DNA from: Mycoplasma sp. CAG:472
GTDB lineage: Bacteria; Bacillota_I; Bacilli_A; RF39; UBA660
Reading direction: 5' to 3'
Assembly: GCA_000437315.1 (NCBI GenBank)
Contig: FR899419.1
Span: forward strand, 36,611-100,610
DNA: 64,000 bases
Shown here: piece by piece, positions 57,402 to 64,000 of the stretch
Numbering within the stretch: the first letter of the stretch is position 1
Layout: each line of letters opens with the position of its first letter
Position numbers and translations under genes: made by a program
Notes under the pieces: generated by a model
What the model was told of the DNA's origin: nothing
The model's input: only the letters and a program-made list of their open reading frames with translations
The model's database searches: none

Positions 57402-57430
57402 TTGATTTTTTTCAATATTTATATTATAAT
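57402..57430 (+). promoter_or_regulatory. Promoter of tRNA-Arg
   Basis: TTGATT (57402-57407), 17 bp, TATAAT (57425-57430). Confidence 0.65.
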
Positions 57431-57460
57431 TAATTTGCTTTATGAAAAAGCATTCATCTT

Positions 57461-57537
57461 GCGCCCATAGCTCAACTGGATAGAGCATTTGACTACGGAT
57501 CAAAAGGTTGGGGGTTCGAATCCCTTTGGGCGTACCA
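57461..57537 (+). tRNA. tRNA-Arg (ACG)
   Basis: 77 nt cloverleaf with encoded CCA. Acceptor GCGCCCA/TGGGCGT, anticodon loop CTACGGA on stem TTTGA/TCAAA, T-arm GGGGGTTCGAATCCC. Confidence 0.96.
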
Positions 57538-57579
57538 ATTTTAAAAAATTTCACATTTTTATAAGTGTAGTACATTTTT

Positions 57580-57608
57580 TATTTGCAAAACTTAAAATTT
57601 GTGATATA
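57580..57608 (+). promoter_or_regulatory. Promoter of tRNA-Pro
   Basis: TTGCAA, 16 bp, TATAAT, about 13 bases before the mature 5' end. Confidence 0.65.
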
Positions 57609-57621
57609 ATTAATTTGTTTT

Positions 57622-57698
57622 CGAGAAGTAGCACAGCTTGGTAGTGCACTACGCTTGGGACGTAGGGGTCGCAGGTTCAAATCCTGTCTTCTCGACCA
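57622..57698 (+). tRNA. tRNA-Pro (TGG)
   Basis: 77 nt with encoded CCA. Acceptor CGAGAAG/CTTCTCG, anticodon stem CTACG/CGTAG with loop CTTGGGA (TGG), T-arm GCAGGTTCAAATCCTGT. Confidence 0.96.
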
Positions 57699-57708
57699 TT
57701 TAAAATTT

Positions 57709-57730
57709 ACTAGGGAAACCTAGTTTTTTT
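57709..57730 (+). terminator. Terminator after tRNA-Pro
   Basis: ACTAGG-GAAA-CCTAGT then a run of T. Confidence 0.88.
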
Positions 57731-57777
57731 ATTGTCAAAACCCCTAGTCCCAATATTGGTACTATTGTATAAATAAA

Positions 57778-57925
57778 ATAACACCTTGTTATTCATTTTT
57801 TCTTCATTTCTGATTATAATATTAATAGTCGAAGTAGCACTATTCGCAGTTAAGTTTTTAAAACTATTACACTACGAAATTAAGCTACTTCGATTGACAC
57901 AATATGGTTCTTATGTTATAATTGA
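57778..57925 (+). repeat. Conserved 3' block of toxin cassette 1 with convergent consensus promoter
   Basis: Nearly identical to 58999-59150. Contains AATAACA/TTGTTATT, TCGAAGTAGC/GCTACTTCGA flanking about 45 nt, and a perfect plus-strand promoter TTGACA (57894-57899), 17 bp, TATAAT (57917-57922). Confidence 0.8.
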
Positions 57926-57928
57926 ACC

Positions 57929-57978
57929 TATAAAAGAACTGATCTAGTTGGACTTACCGACGCTTTCGGTTCTTTTTA
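57929..57978 (+). ncRNA. Tiny hairpin RNA convergent to toxin gene 1
   Basis: Expected RNA of about 50 nt from the consensus promoter: AAAAGAAC/GTTCTTTT outer stem (57933-57976), inner GTTGG/CCGAC, then a T-run. It abuts the toxin stop. It could be a regulatory RNA or simply a bidirectional terminator. Confidence 0.45.
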
Positions 57979-58764
57979 TTTTCTTTTAAAATACTTTAAA
58001 TATCTTTCTTTTCCCATAAAAATAACTTCTTTATATACAGAATTATACTTTTCTCTATTTAATAATTTTTCTATCTGTTTCATTGCCATTTCATTAGTCA
58101 AATCACAATTATCAGTATCAATATTTACAATAATTTTATTAGATTGTTTTCTAGCTTCATCAAAACATCTTTGTATTTTTTTCCTTTGACTATTGCTACT
58201 TTCACTTTTATAAACACTTTTAATTTCATAATAATCATTTGAAGTTTTACCGATTCTTTCGATATCAGGAACATTAATACTGGTGGGTTTTTCAATTTCT
58301 CTTAACAAATTCATATTCCAACCTAATTCTTCTCTTAATCTGTTTATAACTTTTCTTTCATCCTTTGTTAAATTGGCTTTTCTAAATTTAGCATTATTTT
58401 TGGTATATGTAATTTTGTTTTCTTTTTCATCAACTGTATTAAAACTACAAACAAATTCAGGTTCTATGGTTTTCACTTTTCTATTTTTTATTGTATTGTA
58501 TGTAATATCTTCATATTGTGTTAAATTAAATTTAGATATTACCATGTCTCTTTTATTTAATAATTCTTTTCTTTGAGCAAATTTTTGAATATTTAAGGGA
58601 ACTCTATCATATCTATTGATATTTTTATCAGTATAAGTTAATTTATCATTATTAATCTCATCATTATCATTATTTATCAAATTATCAGCATCATATGAAG
58701 TCATTCTATTTTCTTTTGCACTTTCGTGCAAATATAATGTATTTTCTATCACAAATTTTTCCAT
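57976..58764 (-). CDS. Polymorphic-toxin-like nuclease 1
   Basis: 262 residues. Residues 1-65 are shared with the gene at 59186 (MEKFVIE, NNDKL, PLNIQKFAQ); the last is an LNxQxFA motif seen in many Firmicute and phage proteins. From about 130 the sequence fits the CdiA-C-terminal tRNase/PD-(D/E)XK type: LREELGWNMNLLREIEKPTS, PDIERIGKTSNDYYEIKSVY (D...E-x-K) and RKKIQRCFDEARKQSNKIIV. No immunity gene is adjacent. An in-frame stop directly precedes the ATG and no good ribosome site is seen, implying low translation. Confidence 0.6.
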   Translation of the reverse strand: MEKFVIENTLYLHESAKENRMTSYDADNLINNDNDEINNDKLTYTDKNINRYDRVPLNIQKFAQRKELLNKRDMVISKFNLTQYEDITYNTIKNRKVKTIEPEFVCSFNTVDEKENKITYTKNNAKFRKANLTKDERKVINRLREELGWNMNLLREIEKPTSINVPDIERIGKTSNDYYEIKSVYKSESSNSQRKKIQRCFDEARKQSNKIIVNIDTDNCDLTNEMAMKQIEKLLNREKYNSVYKEVIFMGKERYLKYFKRK

Positions 58765-58870
58765 TTACTTTTTAATTTTCAAAATATTTCTATGTCATTT
58801 TGAAATTCTCCCTTCATATATATTTATTACCGGAAAATTTCTCTTTTCCTCCTTTTTTTGATAAATTTCT
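58765..58870 (-). promoter_or_regulatory. Conserved 5' leader of toxin gene 1
   Basis: Nearly identical to 59927-60030. Minus-strand features in order: AAGGAGG with no usable start, GGAAAA/TTTTCC hairpin, GAAGGGAG, then ATGACATAG (a two-codon frame), and about 40 bases before the toxin ATG, which lacks its own site. Looks like a translation-attenuating leader. Confidence 0.5.
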
Positions 58871-58998
58871 TTAAAAAAGTCGAAATTTTACATTTTATTT
58901 ACATATATTTTATATAAATCATTTTACATTGTTTAACATCAAAAAAAGATACACTTACCACCGATAATTATATAATTCTATAAAAATTAAAAAGAAAT

Positions 58999-59150
58999 TA
59001 AAATAACACCTTGTTATTCATTTTTTCTTCATTTCTGATTATAATATTAATAGTCGAAGTAGCACTATTTGCGGTTAAGTTTTCTAAACTAATGCACTAC
59101 AAAATTAATCTACCTCGATTGACACAATATGGTTCTTATGCTATAATGTG
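58999..59150 (+). repeat. Conserved 3' block of toxin cassette 2 with convergent consensus promoter
   Basis: Copy of 57778-57925. The inverted arms are TCGAAGTAG/CTACCTCGA. Promoter TTGACA (59119-59124), 17 bp, TATAAT (59142-59147) is fully conserved. Confidence 0.8.
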
Positions 59151-59152
59151 TA

Positions 59153-59199
59153 CATGAGAAGTGGTCCCACCGTTAATCGGAGGGGTCACTTCTTTTTGG
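59153..59199 (+). ncRNA. Tiny hairpin RNA convergent to toxin gene 2
   Basis: AGAAGTG-GTCCC-ACCG/CGGA-GGGG-TCACTTCT long stem (about 59157-59193) then five T. Same place as the RNA of cassette 1 but unrelated stem sequence. Confidence 0.45.
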
Positions 59200-59926
59200 T
59201 TATTTTTATAAATGTTTTATCTCTTTTAATTATTATTTTATCTAACCATTTTAATTTTGGTAGTTTATATAAAGAATTTATTCTATTATCAATTTCTAAA
59301 TCTGTTAGTGTTGAATTTGAAACGTCAAATATAAAATTATGTGATTGTTTTTCATGTTTTTCAACAGCATGAAAGAAAATGTTTTTTCCATTACCATTAA
59401 TCTCTTTTAAATCCCAATATTCTCCTCTAAATAAATAATCAGCAGTTTTTATTCCCTCTGGATAATTTACTCTTGGCAACATATACAATTCTCCCCCAAA
59501 AGTGTCTTCTAACCATTCTGCCACTTCTTTTTCTTTTTTAGAATAGTCCAAAATCACATTTTTCCCATCAACTTTGTATTTCTTTTGCTTAAAGATAAAA
59601 TATCCTGAAGTTAAAACCCTATGACTATTTGGATTAGAATTTTCTATCCAATTTTTTGTTACATCGGTATATGAATTAGAGGTTAATTTCTCTATCTCTT
59701 TCTTCAAATTGTTGTCTATTTGAGCAAATTTTTGAATGTTTAAGGGTAATATTAAGCCACTTTGTAATCTATCAAAACTTTTGATATTTTTACCAATATA
59801 TGCTAATTTATCATTATTAATCTTGTTATTACTACTATTTATCAAATTATCATCATATGAAATCATTTTATTTTCTTTTATACTTTCGAATAAATATAAT
59901 GCATCTTCTATCACAAATTTTTCCAT
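59186..59926 (-). CDS. Polymorphic-toxin-like nuclease 2
   Basis: 246 residues. N-terminus (MEKFVIEDALYLFESIKENK to LPLNIQKFAQ) shared with nuclease 1; the middle differs. The C-terminal domain from about 130 is a clear CdiA-C-terminal tRNase-like nuclease: KEVAEWLEDTFGGELYMLPR, GIKTADYLFRGEYWDLKEIN (D...D-x-K) and a helix HAVEKHEKQSHNFIFDVSNS. No signal peptide and no immunity gene visible. Same leader, downstream block and lack of a ribosome site as nuclease 1. Confidence 0.65.
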   Translation of the reverse strand: MEKFVIEDALYLFESIKENKMISYDDNLINSSNNKINNDKLAYIGKNIKSFDRLQSGLILPLNIQKFAQIDNNLKKEIEKLTSNSYTDVTKNWIENSNPNSHRVLTSGYFIFKQKKYKVDGKNVILDYSKKEKEVAEWLEDTFGGELYMLPRVNYPEGIKTADYLFRGEYWDLKEINGNGKNIFFHAVEKHEKQSHNFIFDVSNSTLTDLEIDNRINSLYKLPKLKWLDKIIIKRDKTFIKITKKK

Positions 59927-60030
59927 TTACTTTTTAATTTTCAAAATATTTCTATGTCATTTTGAAATTCTCCCTTCATATATATTTATTACCGGAAAAT
60001 TTCTCTTTTCCTCCTTTTTTTGAAAAATTT
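59927..60030 (-). promoter_or_regulatory. Conserved 5' leader of toxin gene 2
   Basis: Copy of 58765-58870 with the same AAGGAGG, hairpin and ATGACATAG. Confidence 0.5.
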
Positions 60031-60122
60031 CTTATAAAAAGTACAAATTTTACATATTTTTGACACTTTTAAAAAATTTATTTTACGTTTATTTTACACA
60101 TACTATAAAAACTTTTTCCTAA

Positions 60123-60150
60123 TGAAAAAAGGTAACTTACGCTACCCTTT
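60123..60150 (-). terminator. ileS terminator
   Basis: GGTAGC-GTAA-GTTACC stem across the ileS stop, then six T on the minus strand. Confidence 0.8.
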
Positions 60151-63100
60151 CTAGTTTAATACCAACACTATAATCATTTAAAGTTAAATCCTTTTCTATA
60201 GAATCATCAAAATTAATTTCTATAGCAAGAGTTTCATTTTTTACATAATCTAGATTATCTTTAATAGAACTTGCAAACTCTTCATCTGCATTAACATATA
60301 TTTTAATTCTATTATCAATATCAAAATTACTTTCTTTTCTAATTGCTTGAACTTTAGATACAAATTCTCTAGCATTACCCTCTTTTTTAAGTGAATCAGT
60401 AATAACAGCATTAAGTATTACAAACTTACCATTATCCATACCAATATCAAAGCCCTCTTTTGCATTATATCTAATATCTACTAAAGATGGAGCAACTTCA
60501 TAATTTTCACCATTAACATTTAAAGTAATACTTTCACCTTTTTGAATACTTTCAAGTTCTTCTTCAGTTAAATTTAATAATTTTTCTTGATAGGCTTTCA
60601 TATTTTTACCAAATACTTTACCAGCCTCTTTAAAGTTAGGTTTTACTTCAAAGTTCATATAAGTATTAATATCATTTATAAATTTAACTTCTTTAACATT
60701 TAATTCCTCTTTGATAAGAGATGTTAAATTATCAATAATACTTTCATATTTACCATCAATTAATACTTCAGATAAAGGTTGTCTTACTTTAATTTTATTT
60801 TCTTCTCTAGCGTATCTTCCTATAGAAATAAGATCTCTTACTAAATCCATTTTTTCCTCTAAAGAAGGATTTATAAGATTTTCATTGCAAACTGGGTAAC
60901 TCGCTAAATGAACTGATTTTTCGCCTGTTAAATTAGTATAGATTTCCTCAGAAACAAATGGTGCTATTGGAGCAATTAATTTACATAATCCACTTAATAC
61001 TTCATAAGTACTCATATAAACACTTTTCTTTGAATTATTAAGTTTACTTCCCCAGAATCTATTACGATTACGTCTAATATACCAATTTGATAAATCATCT
61101 GATACAAAAGATGTAATATATTTAGTAACTTTATTTAAATCATATTCAGAAAATGAATTTCTTACATTTTTAACTAAATTATTATATTTTGATAAAAGCC
61201 ATTTATCAATTTCCTCCCTATCAGAGTAATCTACATTACATTCTTTTATATTAATATTATCTACATTTGCATACATTTGGAAGAATGAATATGTATTTTT
61301 TAAAGGATTAACAAATTTAGAATATACTTCTTTTACACCATCTTCATCAAATTTAAGTGGTGTCCATACTGGAGAAGCATAAAGCATATACCATCTAATA
61401 GAATCTGCTCCATATTTTTCCATAATAGCAATTGGATCAATGATATTACCTGTTGATTTACTCATTTTTTTACCATTTTTATCAAGCATCATATCATTAA
61501 CTACAACATTTTTAAATGATGAAGTTCCACTTATAATTGTACTTATTACAAGTAGTACATAAAACCATCCACGAGTTTGGTCTACTCCCTCAGCAATAAA
61601 ATCTGCAGGAAATTGACTTTCAAAAAGTTCTTTATTTTCAAATGGATAATGATATTGTGCATATGGCATTGAACCTGAATCAAACCATACATCAAGTACA
61701 TCTTTAACTCTATGCATTGTGCCACCACATGAACAAGTCATTGTAATATTATCTACATAAGGTCTATGAAGTTCCATATTTTTAATATCAATATCTTTTT
61801 CATTGGCTCTATTAGTTAATTCCTCTACACTACCAATTACATCAAAATGATTACATTCATCACATACCCAAATAGGTAAAGGACATCCCCAATATCTATT
61901 TCTTGAGATACCCCAATCTATCATATTTTCAAGCCAATTATTAAATCTTTTTTGACCTACATAATCTGGATACCAATTAATAGATTTATTAGCCTCAATA
62001 ATTTTATCTTTATAAGCAGTTGTTTTTACATACCAAGCAGGTTTTGCAAAATATATAAGTGGACTTTTACATCTCCAGCAATGAGGATAATCATGAACCA
62101 TTTTTATTTTCTTAAATAATTTATCATTTTCTTTTAAATATTTGATAATATCTATCTCAAGGTCTTTATCTGTTACAAGAGTTCCTTTCCAAGGACCAAT
62201 TTTATATTTACCATCACTACCAACACTTTGAACAAAAGATATTTCATTTTGAGTACATACTCTATTATCATCAGCACCATATGCCGGAGCAATATGAACT
62301 ATTCCAGTACCATCATCTGCAGTAACATAAGAGTCCGCAACTACAACAAAAGCTTTTCCCTCTACCTTTGCAAAAGGCATTAATTGTTCATACTCTATTC
62401 CAACTAAATCAGTACCTTTAAATGATTCAAGAACTTTTACATCTTCTCCTAAAACCTTTTCTACTAAACTTTCACATAATATAAATTTATAACCCATACT
62501 TTCAACTTTTACATAAGTTAAATTAGGATTTACACATGCTGCAACATTATCAAGAAGTGTCCAAGGAGTAGTAGTCCAAACAAGCATATATTCATCTTTA
62601 CCCTTTATTTTAAAAGGAACAATAACAGTATTTACACTATCTTCTTCATAACCTTGGCTTACTTCGTGTGATGCAAGTTCTGTTCCACATCTAGGACAAT
62701 ATGGAAGTACTTTAGAGCCATAATAAATAAGTCCTTTTTCATGCATAGTTTTTAAAATCCACCATTCAGATTCAATGAAATCATTACTACATGTAATATA
62801 TGGATTTTTAGTATCAATAAATTGACCCATCATTTGAGTTACTTTATCTACTTCATCAATATTTGTAGCGGTTTCTTTATTACACTCTTTACAAAAATTT
62901 TCTACACCAAATTTTTCAATATCTGCTTTACCAGAAAAACCTAATTTCTTTTCAACATTAACCTCAATTGGAAGTCCATGTGTATCAAGTCCTATTTTTC
63001 TAAGTACCTTTTTACCATTCATTACATTATACTTACAAAAAGCATCTTTAATTGTTTTTGCAAATACATGATGAATTCCCGGTTTAGCATTAGCATAAAT

Positions 63101-63229
63101 TGGTCCATCATAAAATACAAAGTTTTCATCGCCTTTTGTAGTTAATGATAAAATATCCTCTTTTTGCCAAGTATCTAATATACTTTTTTCAACTTCATTA
63201 GTTTTTCTTTCATCTAATTTTTTAAACAT
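60137..63229 (-). CDS. ileS: Isoleucyl-tRNA synthetase
   Basis: 1030 residues from the ATG at 63229, which has GGAGG at proper spacing; a TTG at 63244 overlaps the site and is unlikely. Class I motifs: GPIYANAKPGIHHVFAKTIK (HIGH-like) and GKKMSKSTGN (KMSKS). Editing domain CP1 includes WTTTPWTLLDN; DVWFDSGSMPYAQ and CWRCKSPLIYF are typical. Length and the C-terminal end suit the eukaryote-like IleS2 clade, often mupirocin-tolerant, but I cannot confirm the clade without a tree. Under T-box control. Confidence 0.96.
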   Translation of the reverse strand: MFKKLDERKTNEVEKSILDTWQKEDILSLTTKGDENFVFYDGPIYANAKPGIHHVFAKTIKDAFCKYNVMNGKKVLRKIGLDTHGLPIEVNVEKKLGFSGKADIEKFGVENFCKECNKETATNIDEVDKVTQMMGQFIDTKNPYITCSNDFIESEWWILKTMHEKGLIYYGSKVLPYCPRCGTELASHEVSQGYEEDSVNTVIVPFKIKGKDEYMLVWTTTPWTLLDNVAACVNPNLTYVKVESMGYKFILCESLVEKVLGEDVKVLESFKGTDLVGIEYEQLMPFAKVEGKAFVVVADSYVTADDGTGIVHIAPAYGADDNRVCTQNEISFVQSVGSDGKYKIGPWKGTLVTDKDLEIDIIKYLKENDKLFKKIKMVHDYPHCWRCKSPLIYFAKPAWYVKTTAYKDKIIEANKSINWYPDYVGQKRFNNWLENMIDWGISRNRYWGCPLPIWVCDECNHFDVIGSVEELTNRANEKDIDIKNMELHRPYVDNITMTCSCGGTMHRVKDVLDVWFDSGSMPYAQYHYPFENKELFESQFPADFIAEGVDQTRGWFYVLLVISTIISGTSSFKNVVVNDMMLDKNGKKMSKSTGNIIDPIAIMEKYGADSIRWYMLYASPVWTPLKFDEDGVKEVYSKFVNPLKNTYSFFQMYANVDNINIKECNVDYSDREEIDKWLLSKYNNLVKNVRNSFSEYDLNKVTKYITSFVSDDLSNWYIRRNRNRFWGSKLNNSKKSVYMSTYEVLSGLCKLIAPIAPFVSEEIYTNLTGEKSVHLASYPVCNENLINPSLEEKMDLVRDLISIGRYAREENKIKVRQPLSEVLIDGKYESIIDNLTSLIKEELNVKEVKFINDINTYMNFEVKPNFKEAGKVFGKNMKAYQEKLLNLTEEELESIQKGESITLNVNGENYEVAPSLVDIRYNAKEGFDIGMDNGKFVILNAVITDSLKKEGNAREFVSKVQAIRKESNFDIDNRIKIYVNADEEFASSIKDNLDYVKNETLAIEINFDDSIEKDLTLNDYSVGIKLERVA

Positions 63230-63245
63230 CTTTCTTCCCTCCAAT

Positions 63246-63460
63246 AAAAAAAGTGGTTACCAAAAGGGTGCATATAGCACGGTACCACCTTTATATTAAC
63301 TTATTATTCTTAATGCGAATTACACAGTTTACCCTATTTACTTAGATAAACAACTCCCAAGTGATCTAAATTACTACTTTGTTATTAGCTTTCACCATAC
63401 ACTAACTCTCTTATTAACTTAATATGTAATTTCGTCTTGTTCATAGTTTTTCTCAAAACA
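63246..63460 (-). promoter_or_regulatory. T-box riboswitch of ileS
   Basis: T-box GGTGGTACCGTGC (63289-63277 on the minus strand); terminator GGTGGTACC/GGTAACCAC (63253-63289) followed by seven T. Upstream stem I elements AGAGAG...GGTGAAAGC and GATCACTTGGGAG are present; ATC in the latter is a plausible Ile specifier. Uncharged tRNA-Ile would stabilise the antiterminator. Confidence 0.9.
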
Positions 63461-63467
63461 TATCTAA

Positions 63468-63496
63468 ATTATATGCTTTTTTTCTTTGGTTGTCAA
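63468..63496 (-). promoter_or_regulatory. ileS promoter
   Basis: Perfect consensus: TTGACA (63496-63491), 17 bp, TATAAT (63473-63468) on the minus strand. The -35 overlaps the end of the upstream surface gene. Confidence 0.85.
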
Positions 63497-64000
63497 CTAA
63501 CAACGTACACATCGTTATATGTTCCACTTCCAAGTAATTTACTTTCAGAGGATAAACTTACTACGCCACGAGCCGCAAATCTAATTCCCACATCGGACAT
63601 ACTAAATCCACCCTCATCCATCGCACTGTACTCAAACGAAAAATCACCATCGAAAGCAGCAGGTGTGCCTGTCCAATAATGAGCTCCAGTATATAAATAA
63701 TGACTTTTAACACTTTCATTAAAATTGTTTCCTGCCATTTCAACTTCATCTATTGTTATTAAACCTATAGGATATGTTAATGCACTATTTCCTTTACCAT
63801 TTATTTTATTAACTGTAAATCTATCACTATCTACTGCACAAGTTAACATTGGATTATTATCATTACTTATTCGTCCATTTGCTCCATAAAAATATAGTGT
63901 TCCCTTTGAATTCCAACTTGTTAATGTTGTGTAATTTGTAGTTGAATATGATACATTTGAAGTTGATGCTGTTCTATCATTACAATATATTTGATCTGTT
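63493..64000 (-). CDS. Surface protein paralogue, 5' end beyond the window
   Basis: 169 visible residues, open to the window edge (first codon 63999). Reads TDQIYCNDRTAS..., then SALTYPIGLITIDEVEMAG, HYWTGTPAAF, and ends GVVSLSSESKLLGSGTYNDV. Paralogue of the first C-terminal domain in the split gene at 20952-22757. Ends after one domain, without the Ig-like and second domains of that protein. Carries a GC-rich candidate variable segment. Confidence 0.75.
   Translation of the reverse strand, partial: TDQIYCNDRTASTSNVSYSTTNYTTLTSWNSKGTLYFYGANGRISNDNNPMLTCAVDSDRFTVNKINGKGNSALTYPIGLITIDEVEMAGNNFNESVKSHYLYTGAHYWTGTPAAFDGDFSFEYSAMDEGGFSMSDVGIRFAARGVVSLSSESKLLGSGTYNDVYVVS
63563..63678 (-). repeat. 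Candidate DGR-type variable segment in the right-edge surface gene
   Basis: Between conserved W-x-G-x-P-x-A-F and A-R-G-V-V-S-L-S. Higher GC than its surroundings and strongly divergent from the matching segment at 22146-22258, while both flanks are nearly identical. One codon shorter than that segment. Confidence 0.45.

Overview
The window comes from a very AT-rich, Gram-positive-lineage bacterium that uses the standard code (TGA is used as a stop). HrcA with CIRCE sites, EzrA, a T-box in front of ileS, PrsA, RecX and NrnA point to Firmicutes/Bacilli. Many single-pass surface proteins, a diversity-generating retroelement and several small toxin-like loci suggest an uncultured gut Bacilli/Mollicutes-type genome (RF39-like). 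That placement is inference; no rRNA is present.

Layout. (1) 1-8412, minus strand: an operon with a 1974-aa surface protein, a 443-aa relative, an ATP-synthase c-like subunit that lacks the ion-binding carboxylate, a b/delta-like subunit and the start of an alpha-like subunit. It looks like a rotary ATPase not coupled to ions. (2) 8491-13882: a complete diversity-generating retroelement (DGR) with two target genes, each carrying a 76-bp variable repeat, a template repeat, reverse transcriptase, Avd and a MutS-domain-I-like protein whose gene is interrupted by a G11 tract. (3) 13883-18931: accessory debris (repeats, a frameshifted Bro-N gene, an orphan AbiEi antitoxin), then tig and a tyrosine recombinase. 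(4) 18932-23823: further surface proteins, one split by a 31-bp tandem duplication and containing a GC-rich candidate variable segment. (5) 24152-29729: a structured small RNA on the plus strand, greA, a radical SAM gene, two WG-repeat-like membrane proteins and an Rpn-type nuclease. (6) 29948-36691: heat-shock operon hrcA-grpE-orf-dnaK-pepF-dnaJ under two CIRCE-like operators. (7) 36715-40786: a tightly coupled operon of three paralogous membrane proteins, a phosphodiesterase and a protein with two HEPN-type RxxxxH motifs. (8) 40860-41260 and 52720-53112: two copies of a type-I-toxin-like element. Between them lie a P-type ATPase, a HerA-like ATPase, HIT, CapA, two tiny YjcZ-like peptides, PrsA, two DUF11 proteins, recX, nrnA and ackA. 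(9) 53291-57336: thiI, a cysteine desulfurase and ezrA; then tRNA-Arg and tRNA-Pro. (10) 57778-60030: two repeated cassettes, each with a nuclease-toxin-like gene that shares its N-terminus and flanks with the other but differs in its C-terminal domain, plus a convergent consensus promoter. (11) 60123-63496: ileS with T-box and promoter. (12) 63493-64000: a surface protein cut by the window edge.

How parts relate. The DGR rewrites adenine-derived codons in the C-terminal domain of two membrane-anchored proteins. The split surface gene at 20952-23823 has the same N-terminal domain as DGR target 2, and its GC-rich NNY-patterned segment resembles the product of a second template outside the window. 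The first operon joins extracellular beta-sandwich proteins to ATPase parts at the place where the proton-channel a subunit would normally be encoded.
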